A stretch of DNA of 64,000 nt from JADHUC01 sp964617665 (GTDB lineage: Bacteria > Planctomycetota > Planctomycetia > Pirellulales > Pirellulaceae): NCBI GenBank assembly GCA_964617665.1, contig CAZUAH010000007.1, forward strand, positions 9,184-73,183. The letters run 5' to 3'. Of the stretch, positions 8,996 to 18,010 are shown one piece after another (the first letter of the stretch is position 1; every line of letters starts with the position of its first letter). The position numbers and the translations under genes are program-made. The notes beneath the pieces are model-generated. The model was not told the origin of the DNA, made no database searches, and was given only the letters and a program-made list of their open reading frames with translations.

Positions 8996-10783
8996 ATGAC
9001 TTCACAGCATCCGCCCCTCGTGCGAACCCGGCTCTCGATGATGATGTTCCTGGAGTTCTTTCTCTGGGGCGGATGGGGATTCGCCATAACCGGCTACGCC
9101 CAGAAGCTCGGTTTCACGGGAGCACAGATCGGTCTGCTCGGGGCTGTGCCGGCCATCGGCGCTATGATTTCGCCGCTGCTGGTCGGGCCAATTGCCGATA
9201 AGTTCTTTCCAGCTCAACGCGTCTTGAGCGTCCTGCACTTGCTGGGTGGAGTCTGCCTGATTCTGGCCGGGTTCCAAACGAAAGCCTTCGGGCTGACGAC
9301 GTTGATGATGCTGAACGGTCTTTTCTTCATGCCTACCATTGCGTTGGTGAACGCGGTTGCTTTTCGCCATATCCCCGACCCCGATAAGTTCCCACGCATT
9401 GCCGTGCTCGGCACGGTTGGCTGGATCATGGCGGTAGTGATCGCCTCAGTCTTCCTGGGCGGTGCGACCGAACGAAACTTCTTGTTCCAGTCCGGAGTCG
9501 CGGGCATCGTCCTCGCTCTGTACTGTTGGACCCTTCCCAATACGCCGCCCAAGGGTGCGAAAGACGGCGGTGATGCGATTGGTCTTGGCGCTCTGAAACT
9601 GCTGAAGCAGCCAGCCATGTTGATCTTCATCATATGTGTCTTCCTGGTCAGCATTCCGGCTTGTGGTTTCTTCTTCACGCTCCTCGTGCCAATGCTCCAA
9701 CAACGAGGCTACCCATCGCCTTTGGCCCTTACGACGCTGAACCAGTTTGCAGAGATCATCTTCATGTTCAGCATGCCGTGGTTCGTCTCGAAGCTGGGGC
9801 TGAAGCGGGTTGTGATGATTGGGATGCTCGCCTGGGCCGTGCGCTACTTGCTATTCGCCTGTCCCGCATCGTGGGCAGCGTTCGCGTTTCCCGCGGCCTT
9901 GCTTGGTTTGGTCCTGCACGGATTCTGCTACAGCTTCTTCTACGTCGGTGCGTACATGTACGTCGACAAACGAGCGCCGGTGGAACTTAAGGCCAGTGCC
10001 CAGAGCCTGCTCACCTTCCTGTTGATTGGCGTCGGTTGGTTTGTCGGCAGTAACACCGGCGGCTACTTAATGCAGAAGAATCCACCGGCGATCACGTACG
10101 CATCTCGGGACGTCGTAGTGAAGGTCGACGAACAAGCTCCCGCAGGCGGCTACGAAGGCGGACGCACCGTGGTCCGGCTGGAAACAGGAACAGACTCCGT
10201 CGAACAGATTGCCGAGGTCTACGACGGCTCGGTGGCAATAGACGATGTCAAAAAGCCGCTGCCACCCTGGAACGACCCCGATGCGGCGACAAGCATCTGG
10301 CGATACTTGGATCTATCGGGCACGGCGAAGAAACTGATGGGCGCCGAGGAACCAGAGGCGGAAGCCGATCTGGTTTCGGAACTTGGTGCGAACGACGATG
10401 GCGAGATCACCATGGCCGCGGTCAAGAAGATGCCGGATTCAGGAGTTGAGTTCGGTGATCACAAGTACCTGCGTGACGACATGGTGTCCATTTTTAAAAG
10501 GATTGACGGTCTGAAGAAGAAGGGCGCCGCAAGCGAAGATGATATCAGTTTGACGCGCAATGACTGGCTCGTGGCGCAGGCGTGCAACTGGACACCGATC
10601 TGGTTCTGGCCGTCGATTGCTATCTTCGTTGTCCTGGTAGTCTTCGTCTTTGCCTCTCGTGAGACGTCGAGCAAGGAAGAGACGCCCGACGACTCGCAGG
10701 AATCGCCCGATGACAAGGAGCCGAATTCGGAGCCGCCGACGTCGGAGGAGGAGAGCGAACCGGAAAAAGATGATGAGGGATAA
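8996..10783 (+). CDS. MFS transporter, nucleoside:H+ symporter-like, with a soluble insert
   Basis: A 595-residue transporter. The N-terminal part (MMFLEFFLWGGWGFAITGYAQ...) and the following 10-11 helices match the NupG/XapB-type MFS family. Between the penultimate and last membrane segments lies a hydrophilic stretch of about 160 residues (from about residue 365 to 530) that family members normally lack. It is rich in Asp, Glu and Lys and contains a weak EF-hand-like NDDGEIT. A final helix (WFWPSIAIFVVLVVFVF) and a highly acidic tail of about 40 residues follow. Start ATG 8996 is preceded by GGGAGAATCGACTA. Its stop abuts the convergent mgtE stop with no spacer. Substrate unproven. Confidence 0.85.
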   Translation: MTSQHPPLVRTRLSMMMFLEFFLWGGWGFAITGYAQKLGFTGAQIGLLGAVPAIGAMISPLLVGPIADKFFPAQRVLSVLHLLGGVCLILAGFQTKAFGLTTLMMLNGLFFMPTIALVNAVAFRHIPDPDKFPRIAVLGTVGWIMAVVIASVFLGGATERNFLFQSGVAGIVLALYCWTLPNTPPKGAKDGGDAIGLGALKLLKQPAMLIFIICVFLVSIPACGFFFTLLVPMLQQRGYPSPLALTTLNQFAEIIFMFSMPWFVSKLGLKRVVMIGMLAWAVRYLLFACPASWAAFAFPAALLGLVLHGFCYSFFYVGAYMYVDKRAPVELKASAQSLLTFLLIGVGWFVGSNTGGYLMQKNPPAITYASRDVVVKVDEQAPAGGYEGGRTVVRLETGTDSVEQIAEVYDGSVAIDDVKKPLPPWNDPDAATSIWRYLDLSGTAKKLMGAEEPEAEADLVSELGANDDGEITMAAVKKMPDSGVEFGDHKYLRDDMVSIFKRIDGLKKKGAASEDDISLTRNDWLVAQACNWTPIWFWPSIAIFVVLVVFVFASRETSSKEETPDDSQESPDDKEPNSEPPTSEEESEPEKDDEG

Positions 10784-12208
10784 CTAGCGAGGGAAGAAAA
10801 GGAAACTTGCTTCCGCGGGATCCGGCTCCGCCGCACCGCCGGTCATCGACATCAGTAGCAGGGCTACGTTCATGTAGATAACAATTCCCAGGATGTCGAT
10901 GATCCCGGCCACGAACGGATTGCTCATCATTGCCGGGTCCAAGCCCAGCCGCTTGAAGAGCAGCGGCAACACGGACCCGAACAACGTGCCGCAAATCACT
11001 ACCAACACTAGTGTTATCCCGACGACCAGGGCAGGCATGACCTGGATGCCATCGTCTGTTCGGGTCATAATCATCGCCGCCACGAAACCGATGAAGGCTA
11101 GAAAACCGCCCAGCAGCACCCCCTGCGCCAGTTCGCGGCGCACGACTTGAAACCAATCTCGCAATTCGATGTCCTTGGTCGCCAGGGCTGTGATGATCAA
11201 CGTGGCAGACTGGTTGCCGGAATTGCCACCACTGGAGATCACCAGAGGGATGAACAGCACGAGCCAAACGTAGTCCCCAATGTCACCCTCAAAAGATTGA
11301 AGTGCGAATGCGGTGAGCAACGCGAAGACGAACAGAATCGTCAGCCAAAGGCCTCGCTTCCAGCTAAGCGTAAGAACGGGCGTCTTCATGTAACTTTCTT
11401 CCAGCGGATGCACCGCAGCGATGCGGTGCGCGTCTTCCGTGGCCTCCTCGCGCATGACGTCAATCACGTCATCGTGAGTGATGATGCCCAACATCCGGCG
11501 TTCGTCGTCCACCACGGGAATCGCCAGCAAGTCAAAACGAGCGACCTTCTGCGCAACGTCCTCCTGGTCATCCAATACGTTTGCCGCCGCCACGTCGGTC
11601 TCCATCACCTCGCCCAGTCGCGTTTCCGGGTGAGTCATCGCCGAGACCAACTGTCTGGCCGAGACGACGCCGCGCAGGTGGTCGGTTTCGTCGACGACGT
11701 ACAGATAGTAGATCGTCTCCAATTCCTCTGCCTGCCGGCCAAGTTCGTCCAGCGCCTCTTTGACCGTGAGCCCTTCGCCCAGCTTAGCCACCTCGGTCGT
11801 CATCACGGCGCCGGCGACGCCTTCGGGATATTCGCGCAGGCGCAGGTAGTCTCGCCGCTCGTCCGTCGGTAGCAGCGGTAGAAGCTCCTCGACAATTGTG
11901 CCGTCGGCTTCCTGCAGTAGATCCACGCGGTCGTCGGGAGCCATTTCGGCAACCAGACCGGCGATCTCATGACGATCCTGCGATTCCAGAATCTCCACCT
12001 GCTTGTCTTCATCAAAGTAGCGGAAGATCTCCTCTCGCGTTTCCGCATCGGCATGCTGCAACACCTGCCACGCCTCGTCGGCACTCAGCCCTTCCATGAA
12101 TTCGGCCGTACGAGCGGGGTGCAGCGCAGTGCAGAATTCGCGCATCTCGTCCGCGTTGTTCTCGGCCAGCATCTCGCGCAATTCGGGCAGATACAGCATA
12201 TTGATCAT
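10784..12208 (-). CDS. mgtE: Magnesium transporter MgtE
   Basis: A 474-residue Mg2+ channel. It has an N-terminal superhelical MgtE_N domain (about residues 15-130), paired CBS domains (about 135-260; DDVIDVMREEATED ends the second), the connecting helix and five membrane helices. The conserved pore-region sequence VISSGGNSGNQSATLIITALA falls near residue 325. The cytosolic domains sense Mg2+ and gate the pore. Length is normal. The 5' region shows no recognisable M-box. It is convergent with the MFS gene, with zero bases between stop codons. Confidence 0.96.
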   Translation of the reverse strand: MINMLYLPELREMLAENNADEMREFCTALHPARTAEFMEGLSADEAWQVLQHADAETREEIFRYFDEDKQVEILESQDRHEIAGLVAEMAPDDRVDLLQEADGTIVEELLPLLPTDERRDYLRLREYPEGVAGAVMTTEVAKLGEGLTVKEALDELGRQAEELETIYYLYVVDETDHLRGVVSARQLVSAMTHPETRLGEVMETDVAAANVLDDQEDVAQKVARFDLLAIPVVDDERRMLGIITHDDVIDVMREEATEDAHRIAAVHPLEESYMKTPVLTLSWKRGLWLTILFVFALLTAFALQSFEGDIGDYVWLVLFIPLVISSGGNSGNQSATLIITALATKDIELRDWFQVVRRELAQGVLLGGFLAFIGFVAAMIMTRTDDGIQVMPALVVGITLVLVVICGTLFGSVLPLLFKRLGLDPAMMSNPFVAGIIDILGIVIYMNVALLLMSMTGGAAEPDPAEASFLFFPR

Positions 12209-12555
12209 GGCGGTGTTCCGTCGCAGTCAGATTCTCGTCAATCCAGCGCCTTCGGCGTCACCGTTATGGCGACCGATGTGTGATTCCGGTGCCCGCGCAT
12301 GCCAGTTCCGCTTGATTCGGCTTCGGTTCGCCGCCGTCATGAGTGTCCCGCGGGCCATAGATGCAGGGCGGACGGCAGTTCTTATGCAAATGGGCGGGAA
12401 AAGAGCTTCGATCCCCTTAGCCCGCTCTACTCAAAGAAGGCGTAAAGGTATTATTATATGGGAGCGGCTCGTGCCGCCAATTGCCAAACCACGTCCGTGG
12501 GCAAAAAATGCGTTGATTGTCAATGGTCGTATGCCTCGATGGTAAGTTACGGAAA
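12209..12555. other. Divergent promoter region between mgtE and rnc
   Basis: 347 bases between two divergent genes. AT-rich TATTATTATATGG near 12450 may contain a -10 element, but no good -35 is at the right distance. I see no riboswitch core and no gene. Confidence 0.5.
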
Positions 12556-13305
12556 ATGACGGCGTCTGCTGACGAAAACCTGACAGCCAATCTGGACGAA
12601 CAGCAGGCCACGCGTTTTGAACGCTGCGAACGACGAATTGGATACACGTTCGGCGACAAGGCTCTACTTCTGGAAGCTCTGACCCATGCGTCCGGGGCGG
12701 ACCACCGTTTGGCATCCAACGAACGGCTGGAGTTCCTCGGCGACGCCATTCTCGGTGCCGTGGTCTGCGAGTTGCTGTTTGCACAGTACCCGGAGTACCA
12801 GGAAGGCGGCCTGACGAAGATCAAATCGGCGGTCGTCAGCCGCCAGACGTGCGCAAAGATCAGCGAAGCCCTTGGGCTGCAGGAGTTTCTTATCGTCGGC
12901 AAAGGGATGGCATCGGGCCAGTCGATACCGCCCTCGCTGCTGGCCGATGTGTTCGAGTCGCTCGTGGCTGCCATCTACCTGGATGGCGGGAACGACGCGT
13001 CCAGCAGGTTCATCCAGGAGTATATTGGACCGGAAATCGAATTGGCGGCAGCCGGGGAATTGGGCGGCAACTACAAGTCACTGTTGCAGCAGTTTGCCCA
13101 GCGCGAATTTGCCAATACGCCCACTTATCAGTTGCTCGACGAAAAAGGCCCGGATCACCGCAAGTGTTTCAAGATCGCCGCGCTGGTCGGCAGCACGCAG
13201 TATCAGGCTGCTTGGGGAAGGAACAAGAAGGAAGCGGAGCAGCGCGCGGCGTGCAATGCCTTGGCGGAATTGAACGACGAACCGGCCCAGTTCCCTTCTG
13301 ATTGA
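12556..13305 (+). CDS. rnc: Ribonuclease III
   Basis: A 249-residue dsRNA endonuclease. The catalytic signature NERLEFLGDAI occupies residues 55-65, with the second acidic cluster in LADVFESLVAAIYLDGG around 133-149. A C-terminal dsRNA-binding domain (NYKSLLQQFAQ ... KKEAEQRAACNALAEL) completes it. The enzyme processes rRNA precursors and structured mRNAs. Starts further upstream (TTG 12517, ATG 12523) are in frame, but none has a convincing ribosome site. I take ATG 12556 because homology begins soon after it. Confidence 0.95.
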   Translation: MTASADENLTANLDEQQATRFERCERRIGYTFGDKALLLEALTHASGADHRLASNERLEFLGDAILGAVVCELLFAQYPEYQEGGLTKIKSAVVSRQTCAKISEALGLQEFLIVGKGMASGQSIPPSLLADVFESLVAAIYLDGGNDASSRFIQEYIGPEIELAAAGELGGNYKSLLQQFAQREFANTPTYQLLDEKGPDHRKCFKIAALVGSTQYQAAWGRNKKEAEQRAACNALAELNDEPAQFPSD

Positions 13306-13397
13306 ACCCGACGTGGCCGAGACGCATCCCCAAAGTAGCCAGAGCCAGAGTCGGTCACGCTCCACCTAACAGAAACCTCCTATCTACACATAGAACC

Positions 13398-14393
13398 ATG
13401 CCTCGATGTATTGCAGTACTCTCCGGCGGCCTGGACAGCATGTTGGCAATTCGCATCATGCAAGAACAGGGCGTCGAAGTCGACGCGTTGAACTACAAGA
13501 CCATTTTCGAATGCTGCCAGGATCGTGCCGGGCAGGCGGCGCGCGGGCTGGACGTTCCCCTGTCGGTCGTCTCGCAGGAAGACGACTATCTGGAAATCGT
13601 CAAGAACCCTCGATTCGGCTACGGCAAAGGCGCCAACCCCTGTATCGACTGTCGCATCTACATGTTCCAGCGAGCCAAGCGATTCATGGAGCAGATCGGT
13701 GCGGACTTCATCGTCAGCGGCGAGGTGGCCGGCCAGCGTCCCATGAGCCAGAAGCGATGGCAGTTGGACACCATCGCGTATCATTCGGACCTGGAGGATC
13801 TGCTGCTTCGCCCGCTATCAGCCAAACTGCTGCGTCCGACCAGACCGGAACGCGAAGGGTGGGTGGACCGCGACAAGTTGTACGAGTTCTCGGGACGCAG
13901 CCGCAAAGGGCTGATCCAACTGGGTAAGGACTTGGAGCTTCCTTACATCCCGGATCCGTCAACAGGGTGCGCACTGACCGAGGTCCAGTTCGGCCGCATA
14001 GTCCACGATCTGCTTAAGCTGGAACCTCAAGCTACGCCCTGGGACTTCGAGATTTTGAAGGTCGGGCGGCATTTCCGTTTCGATGACAAGACGAAGGTGA
14101 TCGCCGGCAGAAACGAGGTGGAAAACGAGCAGCTTGAACACATGCACAAGCTGCCTGAGGCGTCCAGTTCGGCCATGTTGCACGCCGAAAACTACGTTGG
14201 CACCTCGGTCTTAATCATCGGTCCACTGAGCAGCGATGTCCTGCAGTTTGCTGGCGGACTCATGCACCGATACGGCAAGGCGAAGACCGTCGAGAATCCG
14301 CAAATCGAAGTTATCCAACGCGATCGCACGTGGGTGATGCCGATCGCTGCGACGGAGGAAGCTCAACAGGCAACGACCGTCGCGGCGTCTTGA
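13398..14393 (+). CDS. PP-loop ATPase of the tRNA thiolation type (MnmA/ThiI-related)
   Basis: A 331-residue protein. The N-terminal PP-loop SGGLDS (residues 9-14) binds ATP and adenylates its substrate. GANPCIDCRIYMFQRAKR supplies a CxxC pair, and GEVAGQRPMSQ is a conserved nucleotide-site segment. The C-terminal 100 residues are a separate domain, possibly the NFACT-R-like (DUF814) part seen in deltaproteobacterial and planctomycete homologues. These are annotated as tRNA 4-thiouridine or 2-thiouridine synthases, but the modified base is not proven. Homology begins at ATG 13398. The frame opens upstream across the rnc stop, but that stretch is not conserved-looking. Confidence 0.78.
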   Translation: MPRCIAVLSGGLDSMLAIRIMQEQGVEVDALNYKTIFECCQDRAGQAARGLDVPLSVVSQEDDYLEIVKNPRFGYGKGANPCIDCRIYMFQRAKRFMEQIGADFIVSGEVAGQRPMSQKRWQLDTIAYHSDLEDLLLRPLSAKLLRPTRPEREGWVDRDKLYEFSGRSRKGLIQLGKDLELPYIPDPSTGCALTEVQFGRIVHDLLKLEPQATPWDFEILKVGRHFRFDDKTKVIAGRNEVENEQLEHMHKLPEASSSAMLHAENYVGTSVLIIGPLSSDVLQFAGGLMHRYGKAKTVENPQIEVIQRDRTWVMPIAATEEAQQATTVAAS

Positions 14394-14465
14394 CGTTGGA
14401 CAAGTATCCAACGTGCCCGCGACCCCTCTCGCCCTCTCTCATTCCGCTTGCTACGATGCGGTGCT

Positions 14466-17078
14466 ATGGCCAAGACACCCATGATGCAACAGTACGAAGA
14501 CGCCAAAGCCGCGTGTGGTGATGCGCTGTTGTTCTTTCGCATGGGCGATTTCTACGAACTGTTCGACGAGGATGCCAAGACCGCCGCGCGCGAACTGGGC
14601 CTGACGCTGACCAGCCGCGAAAAGGGCGAAAACGCGATGCCCATGGCGGGCTTTCCGCACCATCAATTGGACAACTACCTTGGCAAACTGATTTCTGCGG
14701 GTTTTCGCGCCGCTGTCTGTGAACAAGTCGAAGATCCCAAGAAGGCCAAAGGACTGGTCAAACGAGAGGTCACGCGAGTCGTCACTCCGGGGACATTGAC
14801 CGACGATGGGCTGCTCGACCCGCGCGAGAGCAATTTTCTGGCGGCGGTTGTCGGCCCTGCATCGGAGAAATCGCGATCGTCTGACGGAATCGGCATCGCC
14901 TGGGCGGAACTGTCCACCGGCCGGTTTCATGCCGCCGTTTTTCCTGGCGCGCAGCTTCAAGATCAACTTGCGCGGATTGATCCGTCGGAGTGCTTGATAG
15001 ACGAAGACCAAAGTGCTGACCTGCAAGCTGTGTTCCCGTCCATGACCATCACCAAACGGCCTTCGTGGGCGTTTGCGTTCGACGGGGCGCAAGGGGCCCT
15101 GACAAAACACTTCGAGACAGCCAGTCTGGAGGGGTTTGGGTTCGGCGAAGGTGATCGGTTGGCTGTGCGCGCGGCCGGCGCGGTATTGGATTATCTGAAC
15201 GAAACGCAGCGTTCATCGTTCGACCACATCGACCGATTGATTCCCTACCGGCAGGGTAACACGCTGGAGATCGACGAGGCGACGCGAAGAAGCTTGGAAC
15301 TGACGCGAACGATCCGTAGCGGCAGTCGCGAAGGCTCGCTGCTGGCCGTGATGGATCGTACGGTCACAGCTATGGGATCGCGATTGCTGAGCGACTGGCT
15401 CGCCGGTCCTCTGACCGATACCCATCGCATCGATGCCCGGCTCGATGCCGTCGAGGAGTTGATGGGCGAGACCGGCTTGCGGAGCCAGCTTCGCGACCAA
15501 CTACGCGGTGTCTATGACCTGGAACGTCTTCTGGCACGCGTCACAACGGGGCGCACCAACCCGCGCGACTTGAGTTTCGTTGGACGGACGCTTGCCGGCC
15601 TCCCGAAACTGAAGGCTAAATTGACCGCGCGAAAAAGCGAGCTGCTTTGTCGCCTGGAAGCAGACCTGGATCTATGCCCCGAAGTGCGCGGCAAACTGGA
15701 GTCGGCTTTGGTGAGCGATTGCCCGCTGACATCGCGCGAAGGTGGTTTCATCCGTGATGGCTTCGACGAGGAGTTGGATCGGTTGCGGGAACTGGCCGCT
15801 GGCGGCAAACAGTGGATCGCCAAGTACCAAGCCGAAATCGTCGAGACGTCCGGAATTCCCAACCTGAAGGTTGGCTACAACAAAGTATTCGGTTACTACA
15901 TCGAGGTCACCAACACGCACCGCGACAAGGTACCCGACCAATTCATCCGCAAGCAAACGCTGAAAAACGCCGAACGGTACATTACGCCGGAGCTGAAAGA
16001 GTACGAAGAGCGAGTCCTCTCGGCCGACGAGAAGGCAAAGGACCTGGAATACGATCTCTTCCTGGAATTGCGCGATGTGGTCGCCGCGTCCGCTCGTCGA
16101 TTACAGGCCACCGCTGCAGTGCTTGCCCAACTGGACGTGCTCGTTGGATTGGCCGAGTTGGCTTGCGAGCGCGGTTACTGCCGGCCGAAAATGATTGAAG
16201 AGCCGCAATTGGACATCGCCGACGGGCGGCATCCTGTGTTGGACATCACCGAACCGCAAGGCACGTTTGTTCCGAACGACTGTCTGACCGATCCGGATGA
16301 AGGTACGATCCTGCTGATCACCGGTCCGAACATGGCCGGCAAGAGTACGTATATCCGCCAAGTCGCCCTGATCACGCTCATGGCTCAGATGGGATCATTT
16401 GTTCCGGCTCGCCGGGCTACCATCGGCGTTGCCGATCGCATTTTCGCACGCGTAGGAGCCAGCGACGAACTGTCACGCGGTCAGAGTACGTTTATGGTCG
16501 AAATGACCGAAACGGCGAGGATTCTGAACAACGCAACCGCCCACAGCCTCGTGATCCTCGACGAAATCGGACGCGGGACCAGCACCTACGACGGCGTCTC
16601 GCTCGCCTGGGCGATCATCGAGCACACACACGACAAGATTGGCTGCCGCACGCTGTTCGCCACGCACTACCACGAATTGACCGACCTGGAAAGCTCGCTG
16701 CCGTCGGTGAAGAACCTGAACGTGGCGGTCAAAGAGTGGGAAGAGAACATCGCTTTCTTGCACAAGATCGTCGGCGGCGCGGCGGACAAAAGCTACGGCA
16801 TTCACGTGGCCCGGTTGGCCGGTGTGCCGCCCGAAGTGAACGAACGCGCCAAGCAAATCCTCGCCCAGCTTGAAGCAGAGCACTTGGACGAAAACGGCCG
16901 CCCGAAAGTCGCGAGGCAACAAAAGAGACGCCGCGGGGGCGACATTCAATTGACACTGTTCGGCCTGGCCGAACATCCGCTGTTGGACAAGATTCGCGAA
17001 CTGGACGTCAACAATACCACGCCGATCGAGGCTATGCGGTTGATTCAAGAGTGGCAGGAGGAATTGAAGAACGGTTAG
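14466..17078 (+). CDS. mutS: DNA mismatch repair protein MutS
   Basis: An 870-residue MutS1. The mismatch-reading motif FFRMGDFYELF lies in the first 35 residues, followed by connector, lever and clamp domains. The ATPase has Walker A GPNMAGKS at 620-627, the signature DELSRGQSTFMVEM, Walker B LVILDEIGRGTSTYDG and the conserved FATHYHEL. The C-terminus has a basic RQQKRRRGGD and a final helix for MutL/dimer contacts. ATG 14466 gives the normal N-terminus MAKTPMMQQY; a TTG 18 bases earlier is less likely. The TAG ends 3 bases before the inverted-repeat element at 17082. No mutL is present in the window. Confidence 0.97.
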   Translation: MAKTPMMQQYEDAKAACGDALLFFRMGDFYELFDEDAKTAARELGLTLTSREKGENAMPMAGFPHHQLDNYLGKLISAGFRAAVCEQVEDPKKAKGLVKREVTRVVTPGTLTDDGLLDPRESNFLAAVVGPASEKSRSSDGIGIAWAELSTGRFHAAVFPGAQLQDQLARIDPSECLIDEDQSADLQAVFPSMTITKRPSWAFAFDGAQGALTKHFETASLEGFGFGEGDRLAVRAAGAVLDYLNETQRSSFDHIDRLIPYRQGNTLEIDEATRRSLELTRTIRSGSREGSLLAVMDRTVTAMGSRLLSDWLAGPLTDTHRIDARLDAVEELMGETGLRSQLRDQLRGVYDLERLLARVTTGRTNPRDLSFVGRTLAGLPKLKAKLTARKSELLCRLEADLDLCPEVRGKLESALVSDCPLTSREGGFIRDGFDEELDRLRELAAGGKQWIAKYQAEIVETSGIPNLKVGYNKVFGYYIEVTNTHRDKVPDQFIRKQTLKNAERYITPELKEYEERVLSADEKAKDLEYDLFLELRDVVAASARRLQATAAVLAQLDVLVGLAELACERGYCRPKMIEEPQLDIADGRHPVLDITEPQGTFVPNDCLTDPDEGTILLITGPNMAGKSTYIRQVALITLMAQMGSFVPARRATIGVADRIFARVGASDELSRGQSTFMVEMTETARILNNATAHSLVILDEIGRGTSTYDGVSLAWAIIEHTHDKIGCRTLFATHYHELTDLESSLPSVKNLNVAVKEWEENIAFLHKIVGGAADKSYGIHVARLAGVPPEVNERAKQILAQLEAEHLDENGRPKVARQQKRRRGGDIQLTLFGLAEHPLLDKIRELDVNNTTPIEAMRLIQEWQEELKNG

Positions 17079-17081
17079 GCC

Positions 17082-17113
17082 CACGGATGGCACCCAAGAC
17101 CACGGATGAAGAT
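17082..17113 (+). repeat. Left terminal inverted repeat (32 bp)
   Basis: Begins CCACGGATGGCACCCAAGAC. It is identical over 32 bases to the reverse complement of 17979-18010. The similarity stops abruptly at both ends. Confidence 0.92.
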
Positions 17114-17187
17114 GAAGGTCACTCCTTGGGGGAATGGCGGAGGCCGGCGATTTGGATCTTTGCACGTCCGAAATCTACAGCCACCCC

Positions 17188-17922
17188 TCAGTGTAGCCCT
17201 AGAGCTTTCATGTAGGATTTCCCTCGGTTGATGTTGAAGCTGTTTGTGTCGAACAGAACGGTATAGACGAGGACGATTCGACCTTCGACCACCAGGCAGT
17301 CCAGCGGCGATTCGTCCACCATGGTTCCGTGAAAGAGGGCTTTGGCCAAAGGCGATGCTGCGATCGATAGGTCCCGGCATGCGAGTTCGTGGAGCAACAG
17401 TTTTTGTGTCACTTCACGGCTGTAGCCTGTGCCGTGGGCTTCAGAGAGGCTCCTGACGGCATCGCGAATCGCGAGCCCGGCTTCGCGGTCAGCGCCCTCA
17501 ATGTGATCGGTCCAGTACTGCCAGTCCTCAACGCACTCGTAGTCCGGGGGATCGTACACGATGCGTTCGACGCTGACCCGATCCAGCCCCATGTTCACCA
17601 GTAGCCCCAACCGGTCCTTTCGGCATTTCAGATAGTCGAACAACTGCGCGAGTTCAGAGGCGTTCAGACTGCGAGGTACCGCCTTCAGTTCTACGGTGAT
17701 CGAATCCCAAGCGACCAGATCGGGATAGAGGGTGTGAACGACTTCGCCGTGAAGCATGATAGGATGAGGAGGCTTATACTGAAACGGGATCCCGCGTTCT
17801 CGCAGCCAGATGTCACACGACCGATGATACCCCTGCTCCTGTCGACCAAGCCCCACTTCGTTCTGCACATCGAAGAAACAACGCCGAAGGATTTGCGTCT
17901 TGTCTTCGTAGACCAAACCCAT
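17188..17922 (-). CDS. GxxExxY protein, PD-(D/E)xK nuclease-like
   Basis: A 244-residue protein. The GxxExxY signature is G26-R-Q-E29-Q-G-Y32, and a nuclease-like core follows with P67-D68 and E78-L-K80 (YPDLVAWDSITVELKAV). The tail after about residue 130 is extra and contains VEDWQYWTDHIEGADREAG and a C-terminal beta-rich part. The start at 17922 is chosen because GGAGG lies 9 bases upstream; a frame 63 bases longer has no such site. Function is unknown. The fold is shared with restriction and repair nucleases, and the family is repeatedly found as isolated copies next to repeats. It lies entirely inside the inverted-repeat pair. Confidence 0.85.
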   Translation of the reverse strand: MGLVYEDKTQILRRCFFDVQNEVGLGRQEQGYHRSCDIWLRERGIPFQYKPPHPIMLHGEVVHTLYPDLVAWDSITVELKAVPRSLNASELAQLFDYLKCRKDRLGLLVNMGLDRVSVERIVYDPPDYECVEDWQYWTDHIEGADREAGLAIRDAVRSLSEAHGTGYSREVTQKLLLHELACRDLSIAASPLAKALFHGTMVDESPLDCLVVEGRIVLVYTVLFDTNSFNINRGKSYMKALGLH

Positions 17923-17978
17923 CCGCTTCCGCCTCCAAACCAAGACAGTCCAAACGAATACATTTGGCCATCTCCGTC

Positions 17979-18010
17979 TCTTCATCCGTGGTCTTGGGTG
18001 CCATCCGTGG
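17979..18010 (-). repeat. Right terminal inverted repeat (32 bp)
   Basis: Exact reverse complement of the left arm. It also encodes the last nine residues and the TGA of the ABC ATPase gene. Confidence 0.92.

Larger units (their letters stand above)
17082..18010. mobile_element. Candidate element: GxxExxY gene inside perfect 32-bp inverted repeats
   Basis: Two identical 32-bp arms in inverted orientation (17082-17113 and 17979-18010) bracket a single gene (17188-17922). Each arm is built from two CCACGGATG units around GCACCCAAGA. No target-site duplication is obvious outside the arms. mutS ends 3 bases before the left arm, and the ABC ATPase gene runs into the right arm and stops there. No transposase is encoded, so the unit would be non-autonomous or moved by an unknown process. 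Similar CACGGATG-rich repeats next to GxxExxY genes are common in planctomycete and verrucomicrobial genomes (from memory, not checked). Confidence 0.6.

Noticed and set aside
12209..12555. Magnesium riboswitch (M-box) upstream of mgtE
   Set aside because: No conserved M-box stem pattern could be found on the minus strand.
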